Shown here: in pieces, positions 1-7,664 of the stretch
Layout of the letters: each line of letters begins with the position of its first letter
How positions within the stretch are numbered: the first letter of the stretch is position 1
DNA from: Myxococcales bacterium
GTDB lineage: Bacteria > Myxococcota > Myxococcia > Myxococcales > Myxococcaceae
Length of the DNA: 14,697 nucleotides
Direction of reading: 5' to 3'
Assembly (NCBI GenBank): GCA_003153055.1
Contig: PMBV01000034.1
Coordinates: forward strand, 87,585-102,281
Position numbers and translations under genes: made by a program
The notes under the pieces: generated by a model
Told to the model about the DNA's origin: nothing
The model's input: the letters and a program-made list of their open reading frames with translations, nothing else
The model's database searches: none

Positions 1-65
1 TGGTCAGGTCCGCCAAGACGGAATAGACAACATCAGTGAGTTTGGGCACGACTCGCCTCGATGAA

Positions 66-78
66 CGACGTGACGTCG
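66..78. repeat. 13-bp palindrome, possible operator
   Basis: CGACGT at 66-71 and ACGTCG at 73-78 are exact reverse complements around one central base. The site lies just beyond the terminator of the DUF2589 gene. It could be a dimeric regulator site for a gene left of the window, but a chance palindrome in GC-rich DNA is equally possible. Confidence 0.2.
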
Positions 79-87
79 AAGAGCATC

Positions 88-129
88 AAAAGAGCGAGCC
101 GAAGGCGTGCGCTGCCGCTCGGCTCGCTC
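88..129 (-). terminator. Rho-independent terminator of the DUF2589 gene
   Basis: A perfect 11-bp inverted repeat pairs 92-102 (GAGCGAGCCGA) with 119-129 (TCGGCTCGCTC) around a 16-nt loop. Read on the minus strand, the hairpin is followed at once by TTTT (91 down to 88). It begins 18 bases after the minus-strand stop codon at 148-150. A strong GC stem plus a short T tract in the right orientation is the standard intrinsic terminator layout. Confidence 0.85.
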
Positions 130-147
130 ACTCGAACAACGACGACC

Positions 148-1428
148 TCAGCTCACGTCGAAGACAATGGGCTGCGTTCCCAACGTCGCCCCCGCGCTGT
201 TGACCACGGTGACGGTGACCGTGAAGTGCTGTGTCGTGAGGCTCGTCTTCGCGGTGATATCCAGCGCCAGCCCAGCCTCGACGAGCGGAACCTGCGTCCC
301 ACTGACGTAGGCGTTGCCACCACTCATCACGGTCACGTCCCCAACGTCCCAGGCTGCCGAGATGCGGGCGTTGCTCGGGAGCGAGCCTCCACTACTCGCC
401 TTGAAGGTGACCGGCTTGGCGGTCCCCTTGGTGATGGGAATCGGGCCAGGCGGAGTGATGGTGACGGTCGCCGGGGGGAGCGCGCCAACCACCTTCAGCG
501 GGAAGACCGCGGTCTTGTTCGCCTTGCCGATCGCCGCCGTCACGACGAGCTGGAATGGGTCGGTAGACGCCGTCTTCTGGTGTTCCTCTTTGATCCAGAA
601 CTGCAGGCTGAGGTTGCCCTTGTCGTCGGCCGGAACCGTGATGGTCGGCGCTTGGCCACTCGGAACGACGCCCAGAGGCGCCAGCCCGAACGAGAGCCAC
701 GCGGGGATCTTGTCGATGGTCACCGGAGCGCCCGGAATGCCGAGCCCATTGGGGTCAACCACATTCACCTGCATGTTCTGTTTCTGCGTCGGGTCGGTGA
801 GGCTGAGGGTTCCGAAGCTGGGCGACGCCTTGACGAGCCCGTCGCGGCTCCCCGTGCCCGAGGCGTTCGAGAGGATATTGAGCACCGTCGCGAGGCCAGC
901 CGGCATCCCCGCTTGGCTGGCGTGAACGTGGACATCCTGCGTGTACTCGACCGAGTACTTCGAGTCTTGGGTTGCCTTGGAGTCTTTCTTGCTGGAATAG
1001 CTTGCCTTGACAGTCGCCGACAAGCTGAACGGCCCCCAACCGATCGATCCGGTCGCGGTCAATTCCCCAGCCATGGCGGAGGACTCCGTCTGCTCAGTTG
1101 ACTGCGAAGCCGAGGCGTTGATGTTCGCCTTGAACTGTATGTCGACCTCGTCGATGATGATCAGCGGAATCGGCACGATGGTGAGTATCGGCACGATGAG
1201 CCGCACCATCTCGCCGTCTTTCTGGTACATGAACGTAACGTTCACGGCCGACTTGTTGCCATCTTTGTCGGTGTTGAGGCCGACCTCCTGAATGAACTCC
1301 CAGGTCGAGCGCGCGGCCATGGCCTGCGCCTTGATCGCCGCGGTCAGCGGCCCTCCGATCAGCGCCCCGTAGTCGATGCCATTGAGTAGACTCTGTGCAT
1401 TCTGTGCTGCTGCGTTGTCAAGTGCCAT
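148..1428 (-). CDS. DUF2589 protein with Ig-like C-terminal extension
   Basis: The protein has 426 residues and its biochemical role is unknown. Residues 1-190 look like a DUF2589 domain: a small-residue N-terminus with GALIGGPLTAAIKAQAMAA (about 21-39), a hydrophobic strand rich in I/V/P/L (about 77-93), and the end motif VHVHASQAGMPAGLATVLN (167-185). As I recall the family, many members stop soon after this motif. Here about 240 more residues follow, rich in V/T/S/P/G and apparently beta-sandwich: one segment around 200-315 and another around 318-426, each with Ig/cadherin-like strand patterns. There is no signal peptide and no membrane helix apart from the short hydrophobic strand, so a cytoplasmic or non-classically exported protein is most likely. 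The ATG start is supported by AAAGGA eight bases upstream. The gene is monocistronic, with its own terminator. Its GC looks somewhat lower than that of the central operon. The family call is from motif memory; the Ig-like call is inference from composition. Confidence 0.8.
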   Translation of the reverse strand: MALDNAAAQNAQSLLNGIDYGALIGGPLTAAIKAQAMAARSTWEFIQEVGLNTDKDGNKSAVNVTFMYQKDGEMVRLIVPILTIVPIPLIIIDEVDIQFKANINASASQSTEQTESSAMAGELTATGSIGWGPFSLSATVKASYSSKKDSKATQDSKYSVEYTQDVHVHASQAGMPAGLATVLNILSNASGTGSRDGLVKASPSFGTLSLTDPTQKQNMQVNVVDPNGLGIPGAPVTIDKIPAWLSFGLAPLGVVPSGQAPTITVPADDKGNLSLQFWIKEEHQKTASTDPFQLVVTAAIGKANKTAVFPLKVVGALPPATVTITPPGPIPITKGTAKPVTFKASSGGSLPSNARISAAWDVGDVTVMSGGNAYVSGTQVPLVEAGLALDITAKTSLTTQHFTVTVTVVNSAGATLGTQPIVFDVS

Positions 1429-1730
1429 ACACTGCGTCCTTTCTGTGTTGGTACTGCCTGTACATCAAGGTCTCGCCTCATCGGCGCCAGTGGCCGAACC
1501 TCACGCAGAGGAATGGCGATCAAAGGCAGTACGCTGATGTGTGGAATGCTCCCGTCGCAGAAGACTTAAGGTTCGTGATGAACGCACTCAGCCCGCGATC
1601 AGGTCCGCTCAGTGCCCTTCCATCGGACGCGGACGCTCCCCCCCAGGGACGCACTTGGAGAGAATAATGACCAGACAGGGAACCCTTCGCCACAAATAGT
1701 GGAAGCCACCGCGCACACCATTCGAGGCCC
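1429..1730. other. Intergenic region upstream of the DUF2589 gene
   Basis: These 302 bases separate two minus-strand genes and must hold the promoter of the DUF2589 gene and the end of the radical SAM transcript. An exact 8-bp inverted repeat (GTACTGCC at 1451-1458, GGCAGTAC at 1525-1532) is visible, with arms 66 bases apart. A weak GTGG/CCAC hairpin lies near 1699-1709. I see no convincing -35/-10 pair, no RNA gene and no short gene with a believable start. Confidence 0.5.
1437..1442 (-). promoter_or_regulatory. Ribosome binding site of the DUF2589 gene
   Basis: On the minus strand AAAGGA lies 8 bases before the ATG at 1426-1428. It is the clearest Shine-Dalgarno sequence in the window and fixes this start. 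Confidence 0.7.
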
Positions 1731-3617
1731 TCAGTCGAGGCCGCCGAGCCAGCGCGCCTCGAGCGCCCGGTCAGCGAAAGACACCAGCTCGAGAGGAATC
1801 TCGGTGAGCTTCGCCCACTCCGACGGCCCCACCTCGCCCACGATGCGAGCCCGCGGCGCCGTGACGCCCAGCGCCTCGGCACCCTCGATGGCCTCCCGCG
1901 CCAGCTGATCTCGGTACACCGGAGCCAGCGTGCTCACCGCCTCGAGCCAGCCATCGGAGACGGCCGCTCCCTGGGGGGCCACCACCGCGACACGGCGCTG
2001 CAGGTCCTCGCCGCGACCCGAGAGCATTCGAGACAGACACGACGGCGTCCCGGCGTTCAGCCGCGCCCGCACCAGGTCGACCAGGTCGAGCGGGAACTCG
2101 CGACGAGCCACCAGCACCACGTCGAGGGTGGCGTACGGGTCCACCGCCAGCCGGGCGTCGATGGCCCGAGCGACGGCGTCTCGTCGAGCGAACAGGTCTC
2201 CTCCGTCGAACCACAGGGCGACGTGCTGGGCGCCAGCGACCGCCACGGAGGGCGGCGATTCGACGTCGACGCGCAGCACGTCAGGCGAGCTCGCGTCTCC
2301 GGGGCGCTCCACCAGGTGCGGCCGGGGCACTTCGTCGATGCGCCGGTCGAGGTGACGCTCGGCCCAGGCCAGCACCTCGGCCAGCGCCTCCTCGTCCATC
2401 GTCGAGGTCCGCAGCACCCGGTACGGCGGCGCCTCGTCGTACACCACGCCATCGGCGGCCGCCGTCGCCCTCATCGCCGTGCCTGGGAGCAGCGACAGCC
2501 CGAAGACCTGGGCCTGGTCTCCCAGCCCGTGCTCCACCAGCAACTCCACACCGCGCTTGACGTCGTCGGCGGTGTCACCCGGGAGGCCGACGATGAGGTC
2601 TACCAGCAGGTCGATGCCGTTGGCCCCGAGCCGCTTCGCCGCCTCGAGCACCTTGCCCACCTCGCCGCCGCGTTTGATCCGCTGGAGCGTCTCCCGCCGC
2701 GCCGACTGGAGCCCAATCTCGAGCTTGGTGAAGCCCGCCCGGGCGAGCTGCTCGGCGTGCCGGGCCGTGAGCCCTTCAGCGCGAACCTCGGCGAAGAACG
2801 ACAGCGAGCCGCCGGCGTTGGCTCGCTCCAGCCCTTCGAGGAGCTGGGCGAAGTCGGGCCGGTGATTGAAGGTCGGGTCGAGGAAGACTATCTCTCGCGC
2901 CCCTTTGTCTCTCAGCGACTCGACGAGCCGCACGCTCTCCGCGACGCTGAGGGAGCGGAGCACCGGACTGCTGCGAGGGTAGAAGCAGTAGGTGCAGTGC
3001 GACCGACAGCCGCGCACCGTCTCCACGTACGTCGACCTCTTGGGGTCGACCTCGACGAGACCCTCCACGTACGGCGACGGGTAGCGCGAGAGGGGAAAGT
3101 CGGCGCTCACCGGCGGGCCGAACCGCGAGAGCCCCCCAGCGCCGCGCACCGCCACGCCAGAGAGCCCCGACGGGTCGCGACCCTCGACGAGCCGCTCCAT
3201 CACTGTGGCGAAGGTGGCCTCGGCCTCGCCCGTCACCGCGACATCGAAGCCGTCTTGCGCGAGGAGAAAGCCATTGTCGTGGGTGACCTCCGGCCCGCCG
3301 ATCAACACCTGAGTGCGAGGCGAGCGACGCTTCACTTCCCGGGCGAGGTGCAGGCTGCGCTCGGTGTTCCACAGGTAGAGCGAGAGCCCCAGGAAGTCAG
3401 GCTCGTCCTTCGCCAGCGCGTCGGCCAGCAGCGTGTCACCCAGGGTGTCGGTTCGCTCCGCCGAGACGACCTCCACCCCGAGGCGATGCTCGAGCCCATG
3501 GACCCGCGCCGAGACACCCAGACACCCTGCCGCCAAGGGCGCGTTGCCAGTGGCGGCCAGCGCGGCCGGCGGGGGCACCGGGAGTTGCACCAAGCGAAGA
3601 CGTTTCACGGCGGCCAC
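1731..3617 (-). CDS. B12-binding-type radical SAM protein
   Basis: The protein has 628 residues. Residues about 40-150 form a Rossmann-like cobalamin-binding-type domain (DEPDFLGLSLYLWNTERSLH at 71-90, VLIGGPE at 104-110, VAVTGEAEATF at 127-136). The classical DxHxxG motif is not visible, as in many members with base-off cobalamin. The radical SAM core follows at about 195-400, with the cluster motif CxxxCxxC as C204, C208 and C211 (RGCRSHCTYCFY), plus EIGLQS and LIVGLPGDT segments typical of the TIM barrel. It should bind a [4Fe-4S] cluster and cleave S-adenosylmethionine. The substrate cannot be told. About 200 residues after the core (about 420-628) match nothing I recognise. The start is GTG at 3617; a second GTG at 3608 is possible, and neither has a good ribosome binding site. 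The first in-frame stop upstream comes 21 bases before the GTG. The gene is divergent from the PBP operon and seems to stand alone. Confidence 0.88.
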   Translation of the reverse strand: MAAVKRLRLVQLPVPPPAALAATGNAPLAAGCLGVSARVHGLEHRLGVEVVSAERTDTLGDTLLADALAKDEPDFLGLSLYLWNTERSLHLAREVKRRSPRTQVLIGGPEVTHDNGFLLAQDGFDVAVTGEAEATFATVMERLVEGRDPSGLSGVAVRGAGGLSRFGPPVSADFPLSRYPSPYVEGLVEVDPKRSTYVETVRGCRSHCTYCFYPRSSPVLRSLSVAESVRLVESLRDKGAREIVFLDPTFNHRPDFAQLLEGLERANAGGSLSFFAEVRAEGLTARHAEQLARAGFTKLEIGLQSARRETLQRIKRGGEVGKVLEAAKRLGANGIDLLVDLIVGLPGDTADDVKRGVELLVEHGLGDQAQVFGLSLLPGTAMRATAAADGVVYDEAPPYRVLRTSTMDEEALAEVLAWAERHLDRRIDEVPRPHLVERPGDASSPDVLRVDVESPPSVAVAGAQHVALWFDGGDLFARRDAVARAIDARLAVDPYATLDVVLVARREFPLDLVDLVRARLNAGTPSCLSRMLSGRGEDLQRRVAVVAPQGAAVSDGWLEAVSTLAPVYRDQLAREAIEGAEALGVTAPRARIVGEVGPSEWAKLTEIPLELVSFADRALEARWLGGLD

Positions 3618-3823
3618 GATGCCACGAAACTGGCGCTTTCATCGCCCCGCCGAACCTGGCCCTTTGGCGCGGCTCCAGCTTCGGCGTGAGGCTTGCTCCT
3701 CGGCCAGGCATGGCTCCTCTCCCGCGTCCTTTCGGCCACGCGACGCGGCCGCGCGCACTCGGCTCCGGCCCGCATCTCCAGCCCCCCATCGGGGCCTTGG
3801 AACGCTACAGTGGTCGTCCTCCG
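3618..3823. promoter_or_regulatory. Divergent intergenic promoter region
   Basis: These 206 bases lie between the start of the minus-strand radical SAM gene and the start of the plus-strand PBP operon, so they should carry both promoters. The PBP frame stays open upstream to 3686, but that stretch translates to an arginine/proline-rich sequence with no family resemblance, placed before a normal N-terminal membrane anchor. I therefore treat it as non-coding. A -10-like hexamer at 3806-3811 is listed separately. No operator repeat stands out. Confidence 0.5.
3806..3811 (+). promoter_or_regulatory. Possible -10 element of the PBP operon
   Basis: TACAGT, close to the TATAAT consensus, stands 12 bases before the ATG at 3824 in otherwise GC-rich DNA. 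No clear -35 sits 17 bases upstream. Transcription from here would begin within a few bases of the ATG, giving an almost leaderless mRNA, which agrees with the absence of a ribosome binding site. Confidence 0.3.
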
Positions 3824-6346
3824 ATGGCTCCGCAGCGTTCCAAGCTCTGGCGGTGGACGAAACGTCTCCTCGCTCTCTCTCTCCTCGCTGTCGTGCTGGC
3901 CCTCGGCGCCGTCGGCGGGGTGTACTGGTATTTCTCGCGCGATCTCCCCAGCGTAGAGGACCTGCGAACCTGGCGGCCCCCCCAGGTCACCAAGGTCACC
4001 TGCCGTGACGGCAGCACCTGCGCCGAGTACTTCGTGCAGCGCCGGACCTGGGTCGACATCGCCACCGTTCCCCGGCACGTGCGCGACGCCTTCCTCGCCG
4101 CCGAGGACGCTGACTTCTACCAGCACGAGGGCCTCGACTACCTTGGCATCGTGCGCTCGGGCCTCAAGAACCTCCGCCCCGGGGGTATGAAGTCGGGCGC
4201 CTCGACCATCTCGCAGCAGACCTGCCGCCTCTTGCTGCTCAGTCAGGAGCGCACCCTCTCGAGGAAGATTCGCGAGTGGATCCTCACGCCCCGCATGGAG
4301 CGGGCCCTGTCGAAGGATCAAATCCTCAACCTGTACGTCAACACCGTCTTCTTCGGCCACCAGCGCTACGGCATCGAGGAAGCGGCCCTGTTCTACTTCG
4401 GCAAGCACGCCAAGGCCCTCACCCTCGGAGAGGCCTCGGTGCTGGCCGGCACGGTGCAGCTCCCCCACCGCATCAACCCACTCACCAACATCGTCAAGGC
4501 CAAGAAGCGCCAACGCTACGTGCTCACCCAGCTCGCCCGCCACGGCTTCGTGAAGCAGCCGGTGATCGACGCCGAGCTCGACAAGCCCATTGTCTTGGGC
4601 CCCAAGGCCCCGGTGCAGGTGGGCCAGTACTACGCGGAAGACGTGCGACGGGTGTTGTCGGCCCGCTACGGCTCCAAGCGCCTGCTCGAGGGAGGCCTGC
4701 GAGTGGAGATCGCCATGGACCCGCGGCTCCAGGCGGCCGCCGAGGCGTCTGCCAAGGCCGGGCTCGAGGCGGTGGATCAACGCCTGGGCTACCGCGGCCC
4801 GGTCGGCACCTTCGACCTCGCTCGCTTCAAGAGCCTCGAGCCGTTGCTCACCCAGCGAGTGGCCGAAGCGGGCAAGCGGCGCCCCGACGAGCGGCTCATC
4901 GCCGACCTCACCGTGCTCCGAGACCAGGCCTCGGCCGAGGAGCCGACCGAGTCGCCCTCCGAGCCCGAGGAGTCGGTCGACCCCGACGAGCCGGCCGCCA
5001 CCGAGGATCAAAAGCTCGCCCGCGCCATCACCGTCAAGGCGCTCCAAGAGAACGTCGAGACCGTCGGCTTCGTCTCGGCGGTCGACGACGCCAAGGGCAC
5101 GGCCCTGGTCGAGCTGGTGGGCGCCCAGGCGCAAGTTGACTTTCCAGCCGTCAAGTGGGCGCGACGGCGGGCCGATGGTCAGCTCGGGGCCCCTCCTGCC
5201 AAGATGTCTGACGTCTTCAAGGCTGGCGACCTGGTGCGGGTGCGCGTGGGCCGGGCGCTGCCGGCCTCCCAGGTGCTCTCCGCCACGCTCTCGCAGGTGC
5301 CGGTGGTGCAGGGCGCGCTGGTCTCCATCGACCCGAAGGATCGAGCGGTGGTGGCCATGGTGGGGGGCTACGACTTCGCCACCTCGTCGTTCAACCGCGC
5401 CACCCAGGCCCGGCGACAGCCTGGCAGCTCGTTCAAGCCCTTCCTCTATGCCGCGGCGATGGAGAGCCGGAAGTTCACCCCTGTGTCCATCGTCAACGAC
5501 GCGCCCGAGGCTATTCGAGACCCCTTCACCGGGAAGACCTGGAAGCCTCAGAACTACGAGCGCGGAGGCTTCGAGGGCCCGATGACGATTCGCCAGGCCC
5601 TGACCAAGTCGAAGAACACCGTCTCGGTGCGTCTCATCGAGGCCGTCGGGCCCGACGCCGTCATCGCGTTGGCCTCCCGCGCGGGCATCCACAGCGCGCT
5701 GCCCGAGAACCTCACCCTGGCGCTGGGCACTGGAGAGGTCTCGCCGCTGGAGATCGCCAACGCCTACGCCACGCTTGAGAGCAACGGCCGCTACGCCGAG
5801 CCGGTGACGCTGGTGAAGGTGTCCGACGCCAACGGCACGGTGCTGGAAGAACACCACGCCGCCCTCGAGCCCGCCGTGTCGCCGGCCGTCGCCTTCCTCG
5901 CCACCTCGCTCATGCGCAGCGTCGTCGAGGAGGGGACCGCCACCGCGGTGCAAGAGCTGGAGCGCCCGGCAGCGGGCAAGACCGGCACCGCCTCGGAGTA
6001 CCGCGACGCCTGGTTCAGCGGCTACACCACCAACCTGGTCACCACCGCCTGGGTCGGCTTCGATGACCATGAGCCCATCGGCCCAGGAGAAACCGGCGGG
6101 CGGGCCGCCCTGCCCCTCTGGCTGGGGTTTATGAAGGTCGCGAGCCAGGGGCTGCCGGTGAGCGACTTCACTCCGCCCTCCGAAGGCGTGGAGCAGGTGC
6201 GCATCGACCCCCAGACCGGGCTGTTGGCGGGCCGCGCTGTCCCAGGGCGCAACGAGTACTTCCTCACCGGGACCGCGCCCACCGAGGAGACCCGGGCCAT
6301 CGACCCCAACGACTTCCTCCTCCACGATCAAAAGGGGGCTCGGTGA
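3824..6346 (+). CDS. Class A penicillin-binding protein (PBP1A type)
   Basis: This bifunctional peptidoglycan synthase polymerises lipid II glycan strands and cross-links the peptides on the outer face of the inner membrane. The chosen ATG gives 840 residues: a short basic tail, a membrane anchor (about 14-36), then a GT51 glycosyltransferase with EDADFYQHEG (94-103, catalytic Glu94), GASTISQQ (125-132), RTLSRKIREWIL (143-154) and KDQILNLYVNTVFFG (164-178). The transpeptidase domain carries all three penicillin-binding motifs: SSFK with nucleophile Ser535, SKN at 596-598 and KTG at 719-721. Both activities therefore look intact. Between the domains are an OB-like linker (about 410-490) and an acidic, proline-rich insertion at 371-396. 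Cys60 and Cys66 lie just outside the membrane, an unusual pair that might form a disulfide. It is the first gene of a four-gene operon. The open frame extends upstream to 3686, but that extension lacks family resemblance. Confidence 0.95.
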   Translation: MAPQRSKLWRWTKRLLALSLLAVVLALGAVGGVYWYFSRDLPSVEDLRTWRPPQVTKVTCRDGSTCAEYFVQRRTWVDIATVPRHVRDAFLAAEDADFYQHEGLDYLGIVRSGLKNLRPGGMKSGASTISQQTCRLLLLSQERTLSRKIREWILTPRMERALSKDQILNLYVNTVFFGHQRYGIEEAALFYFGKHAKALTLGEASVLAGTVQLPHRINPLTNIVKAKKRQRYVLTQLARHGFVKQPVIDAELDKPIVLGPKAPVQVGQYYAEDVRRVLSARYGSKRLLEGGLRVEIAMDPRLQAAAEASAKAGLEAVDQRLGYRGPVGTFDLARFKSLEPLLTQRVAEAGKRRPDERLIADLTVLRDQASAEEPTESPSEPEESVDPDEPAATEDQKLARAITVKALQENVETVGFVSAVDDAKGTALVELVGAQAQVDFPAVKWARRRADGQLGAPPAKMSDVFKAGDLVRVRVGRALPASQVLSATLSQVPVVQGALVSIDPKDRAVVAMVGGYDFATSSFNRATQARRQPGSSFKPFLYAAAMESRKFTPVSIVNDAPEAIRDPFTGKTWKPQNYERGGFEGPMTIRQALTKSKNTVSVRLIEAVGPDAVIALASRAGIHSALPENLTLALGTGEVSPLEIANAYATLESNGRYAEPVTLVKVSDANGTVLEEHHAALEPAVSPAVAFLATSLMRSVVEEGTATAVQELERPAAGKTGTASEYRDAWFSGYTTNLVTTAWVGFDDHEPIGPGETGGRAALPLWLGFMKVASQGLPVSDFTPPSEGVEQVRIDPQTGLLAGRAVPGRNEYFLTGTAPTEETRAIDPNDFLLHDQKGAR

Positions 6347-6377
6347 CGAGGCCTGGCCCCATCCGTCACTCGATCAG

Positions 6378-7664
6378 ATGAACGCGCTCCTCCTCGCGGT
6401 CCTCTTGGCAGACCCTGGCACCTCCACCGCGCTCGAGCAGATGAGCGGAGAGATCGCCGCCGCCGTCTCGGCCAAGGGCTTCCCTCCTCCCGTGGGAGTC
6501 TGGGTCGAGGCCCCGAGCGCTCCACTCGGCCGGGTCGTCTCGTCGCTGGTGACCTCGAAGCTGGCGGCCTCGCGGCTCGCGCCACTGCCGGTGGAAGGCA
6601 AAGACGCGGCTGAGGCCGAGCGAGTGGCCAGGGAGCGTGGCGCGGCGAGCGTGCTGCGTCTGTCGTTGACGCTCGAGGGGCCCCGGCTGGTGGTGCGCGG
6701 TGACGCGCTGGGCACACGGGTCAACTTCTGGTCGGGCGCGGTACCCACTCGCTCGGGCCCAGCCGCGGGGCTCGCCTTCTCAGTCGCCGCCGACGCCCAG
6801 GCGCTGATGCTCGCCGGCGGCCCTCCTGCTCCGGCAGCGCCGCTCGAGCTCTGGCTCTCGTCGGTGGTGCGCTTGCCTCAGGTGCCCGCGGCCGTGGCGG
6901 TGGCGGATCTCGACGGCAACCGGCACGGGGAGATCCTCGTGTTGATGCACGATCGGCTGCTGGTGCTGGGCGCCGACGGGAAGACCCTCGCCCACGCCGA
7001 GCTGGTAGGGCCGGTGTCGAGTCGCCCGTCGCGCGAGCCCTTCGGTGCCATCGCCGTCGTCCAGGGCCGCGTCGTGGTCTGGTCGGGGCGACGAGACCGG
7101 CCCGAGGCCTTCGAGGGAGGCCTGGCGCTCAAGCCCATCGGCCCCGTCGACGGCTTCAAGCTCGACGGCCTGGGCCTGGCCGTGGAGATGGGCTTCAACC
7201 GCTTCCTCCCCGAGGTGAGCTGGGCCGGGCGCACCGGCACCATGCCGCTCGGCTTTCAGGCCGTGTCCCTCTTCGGTGGCGTGGGCCTGGTCTGCTTCTC
7301 CGACGGCTCCGGCGCCATCACCCGCGGCACCATCCCCACGTCGAGAGTGGCCGGCGTCGGCACCGGTAGCGCGCTGGCGGACCTCGATGGCGACGGGAGC
7401 CCCGAGGTGGTGGTGACCTCGGCCAGGACCGTGGGCGAGCTCGACGAGGTGCGGGTGCTCTCGCTCGGTGCCTTCGAGGCCGCGCAAAGTCGCGGTGGAG
7501 CGCTCGGCGAGGCGACGCCGCTCTGGCAACAGGGGCTCAAGGGCCGGGCGGTGGTGGCCGCGGCGGGCGACCTCGACGGGAACGGCGCCGACGAGGTGGT
7601 GCTGGGCCTCTGGCAACCCGATGGGACCGGTGAGCTCCTGGTGCTCCGACGGGTGACGCCATGA
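6378..7664 (+). CDS. FG-GAP/VCBS repeat protein, probably exported
   Basis: The 428-residue protein begins with a very short hydrophobic stretch (MNALLLAVLLADP) that may be a minimal signal peptide, though it lacks the usual basic residues. The first half (about 15-150) has no family I recognise. The second half holds three calcium-loop repeats of the FG-GAP/VCBS type, DxDGxxxxE: DLDGNRHGE at 177-185, DLDGDGSPE at 335-343 and DLDGNGADE within 398-406. Each is followed by a hydrophobic beta strand, as in beta-propeller blades. Such propellers usually sit outside the cytoplasm and bind proteins or sugars. It starts 31 bases after the PBP stop with no obvious ribosome binding site, and its stop overlaps the next start (ATGA), so coupled translation is likely. 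The role in the operon is unknown; a partner or sensor of the wall machinery is inference. Confidence 0.75.
   Translation: MNALLLAVLLADPGTSTALEQMSGEIAAAVSAKGFPPPVGVWVEAPSAPLGRVVSSLVTSKLAASRLAPLPVEGKDAAEAERVARERGAASVLRLSLTLEGPRLVVRGDALGTRVNFWSGAVPTRSGPAAGLAFSVAADAQALMLAGGPPAPAAPLELWLSSVVRLPQVPAAVAVADLDGNRHGEILVLMHDRLLVLGADGKTLAHAELVGPVSSRPSREPFGAIAVVQGRVVVWSGRRDRPEAFEGGLALKPIGPVDGFKLDGLGLAVEMGFNRFLPEVSWAGRTGTMPLGFQAVSLFGGVGLVCFSDGSGAITRGTIPTSRVAGVGTGSALADLDGDGSPEVVVTSARTVGELDEVRVLSLGAFEAAQSRGGALGEATPLWQQGLKGRAVVAAAGDLDGNGADEVVLGLWQPDGTGELLVLRRVTP

Noticed and set aside
61..1101. Plus-strand open frame (346 codons) across the DUF2589 gene
   Set aside because: It runs through the terminator hairpin and opposes a gene with a good ribosome binding site and a family match. 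Its product is an Arg-rich shadow.
2223..3689. Plus-strand open frame (488 codons) across the radical SAM gene
   Set aside because: It is antisense to the CxxxCxxC protein and its translation is compositionally biased and motif-free.
3686..3823. N-terminal extension of the PBP by 46 residues
   Set aside because: The extension is Arg/Pro-rich, precedes a normal cytoplasmic tail and anchor, and overlaps the likely promoter.
3605..6331. Very long open frame on the minus strand (908 codons) across the PBP gene
   Set aside because: It is exactly antisense to a PBP with all catalytic motifs intact. Its translation is low-complexity G/L/R/H-rich, as expected from GC-rich third positions.
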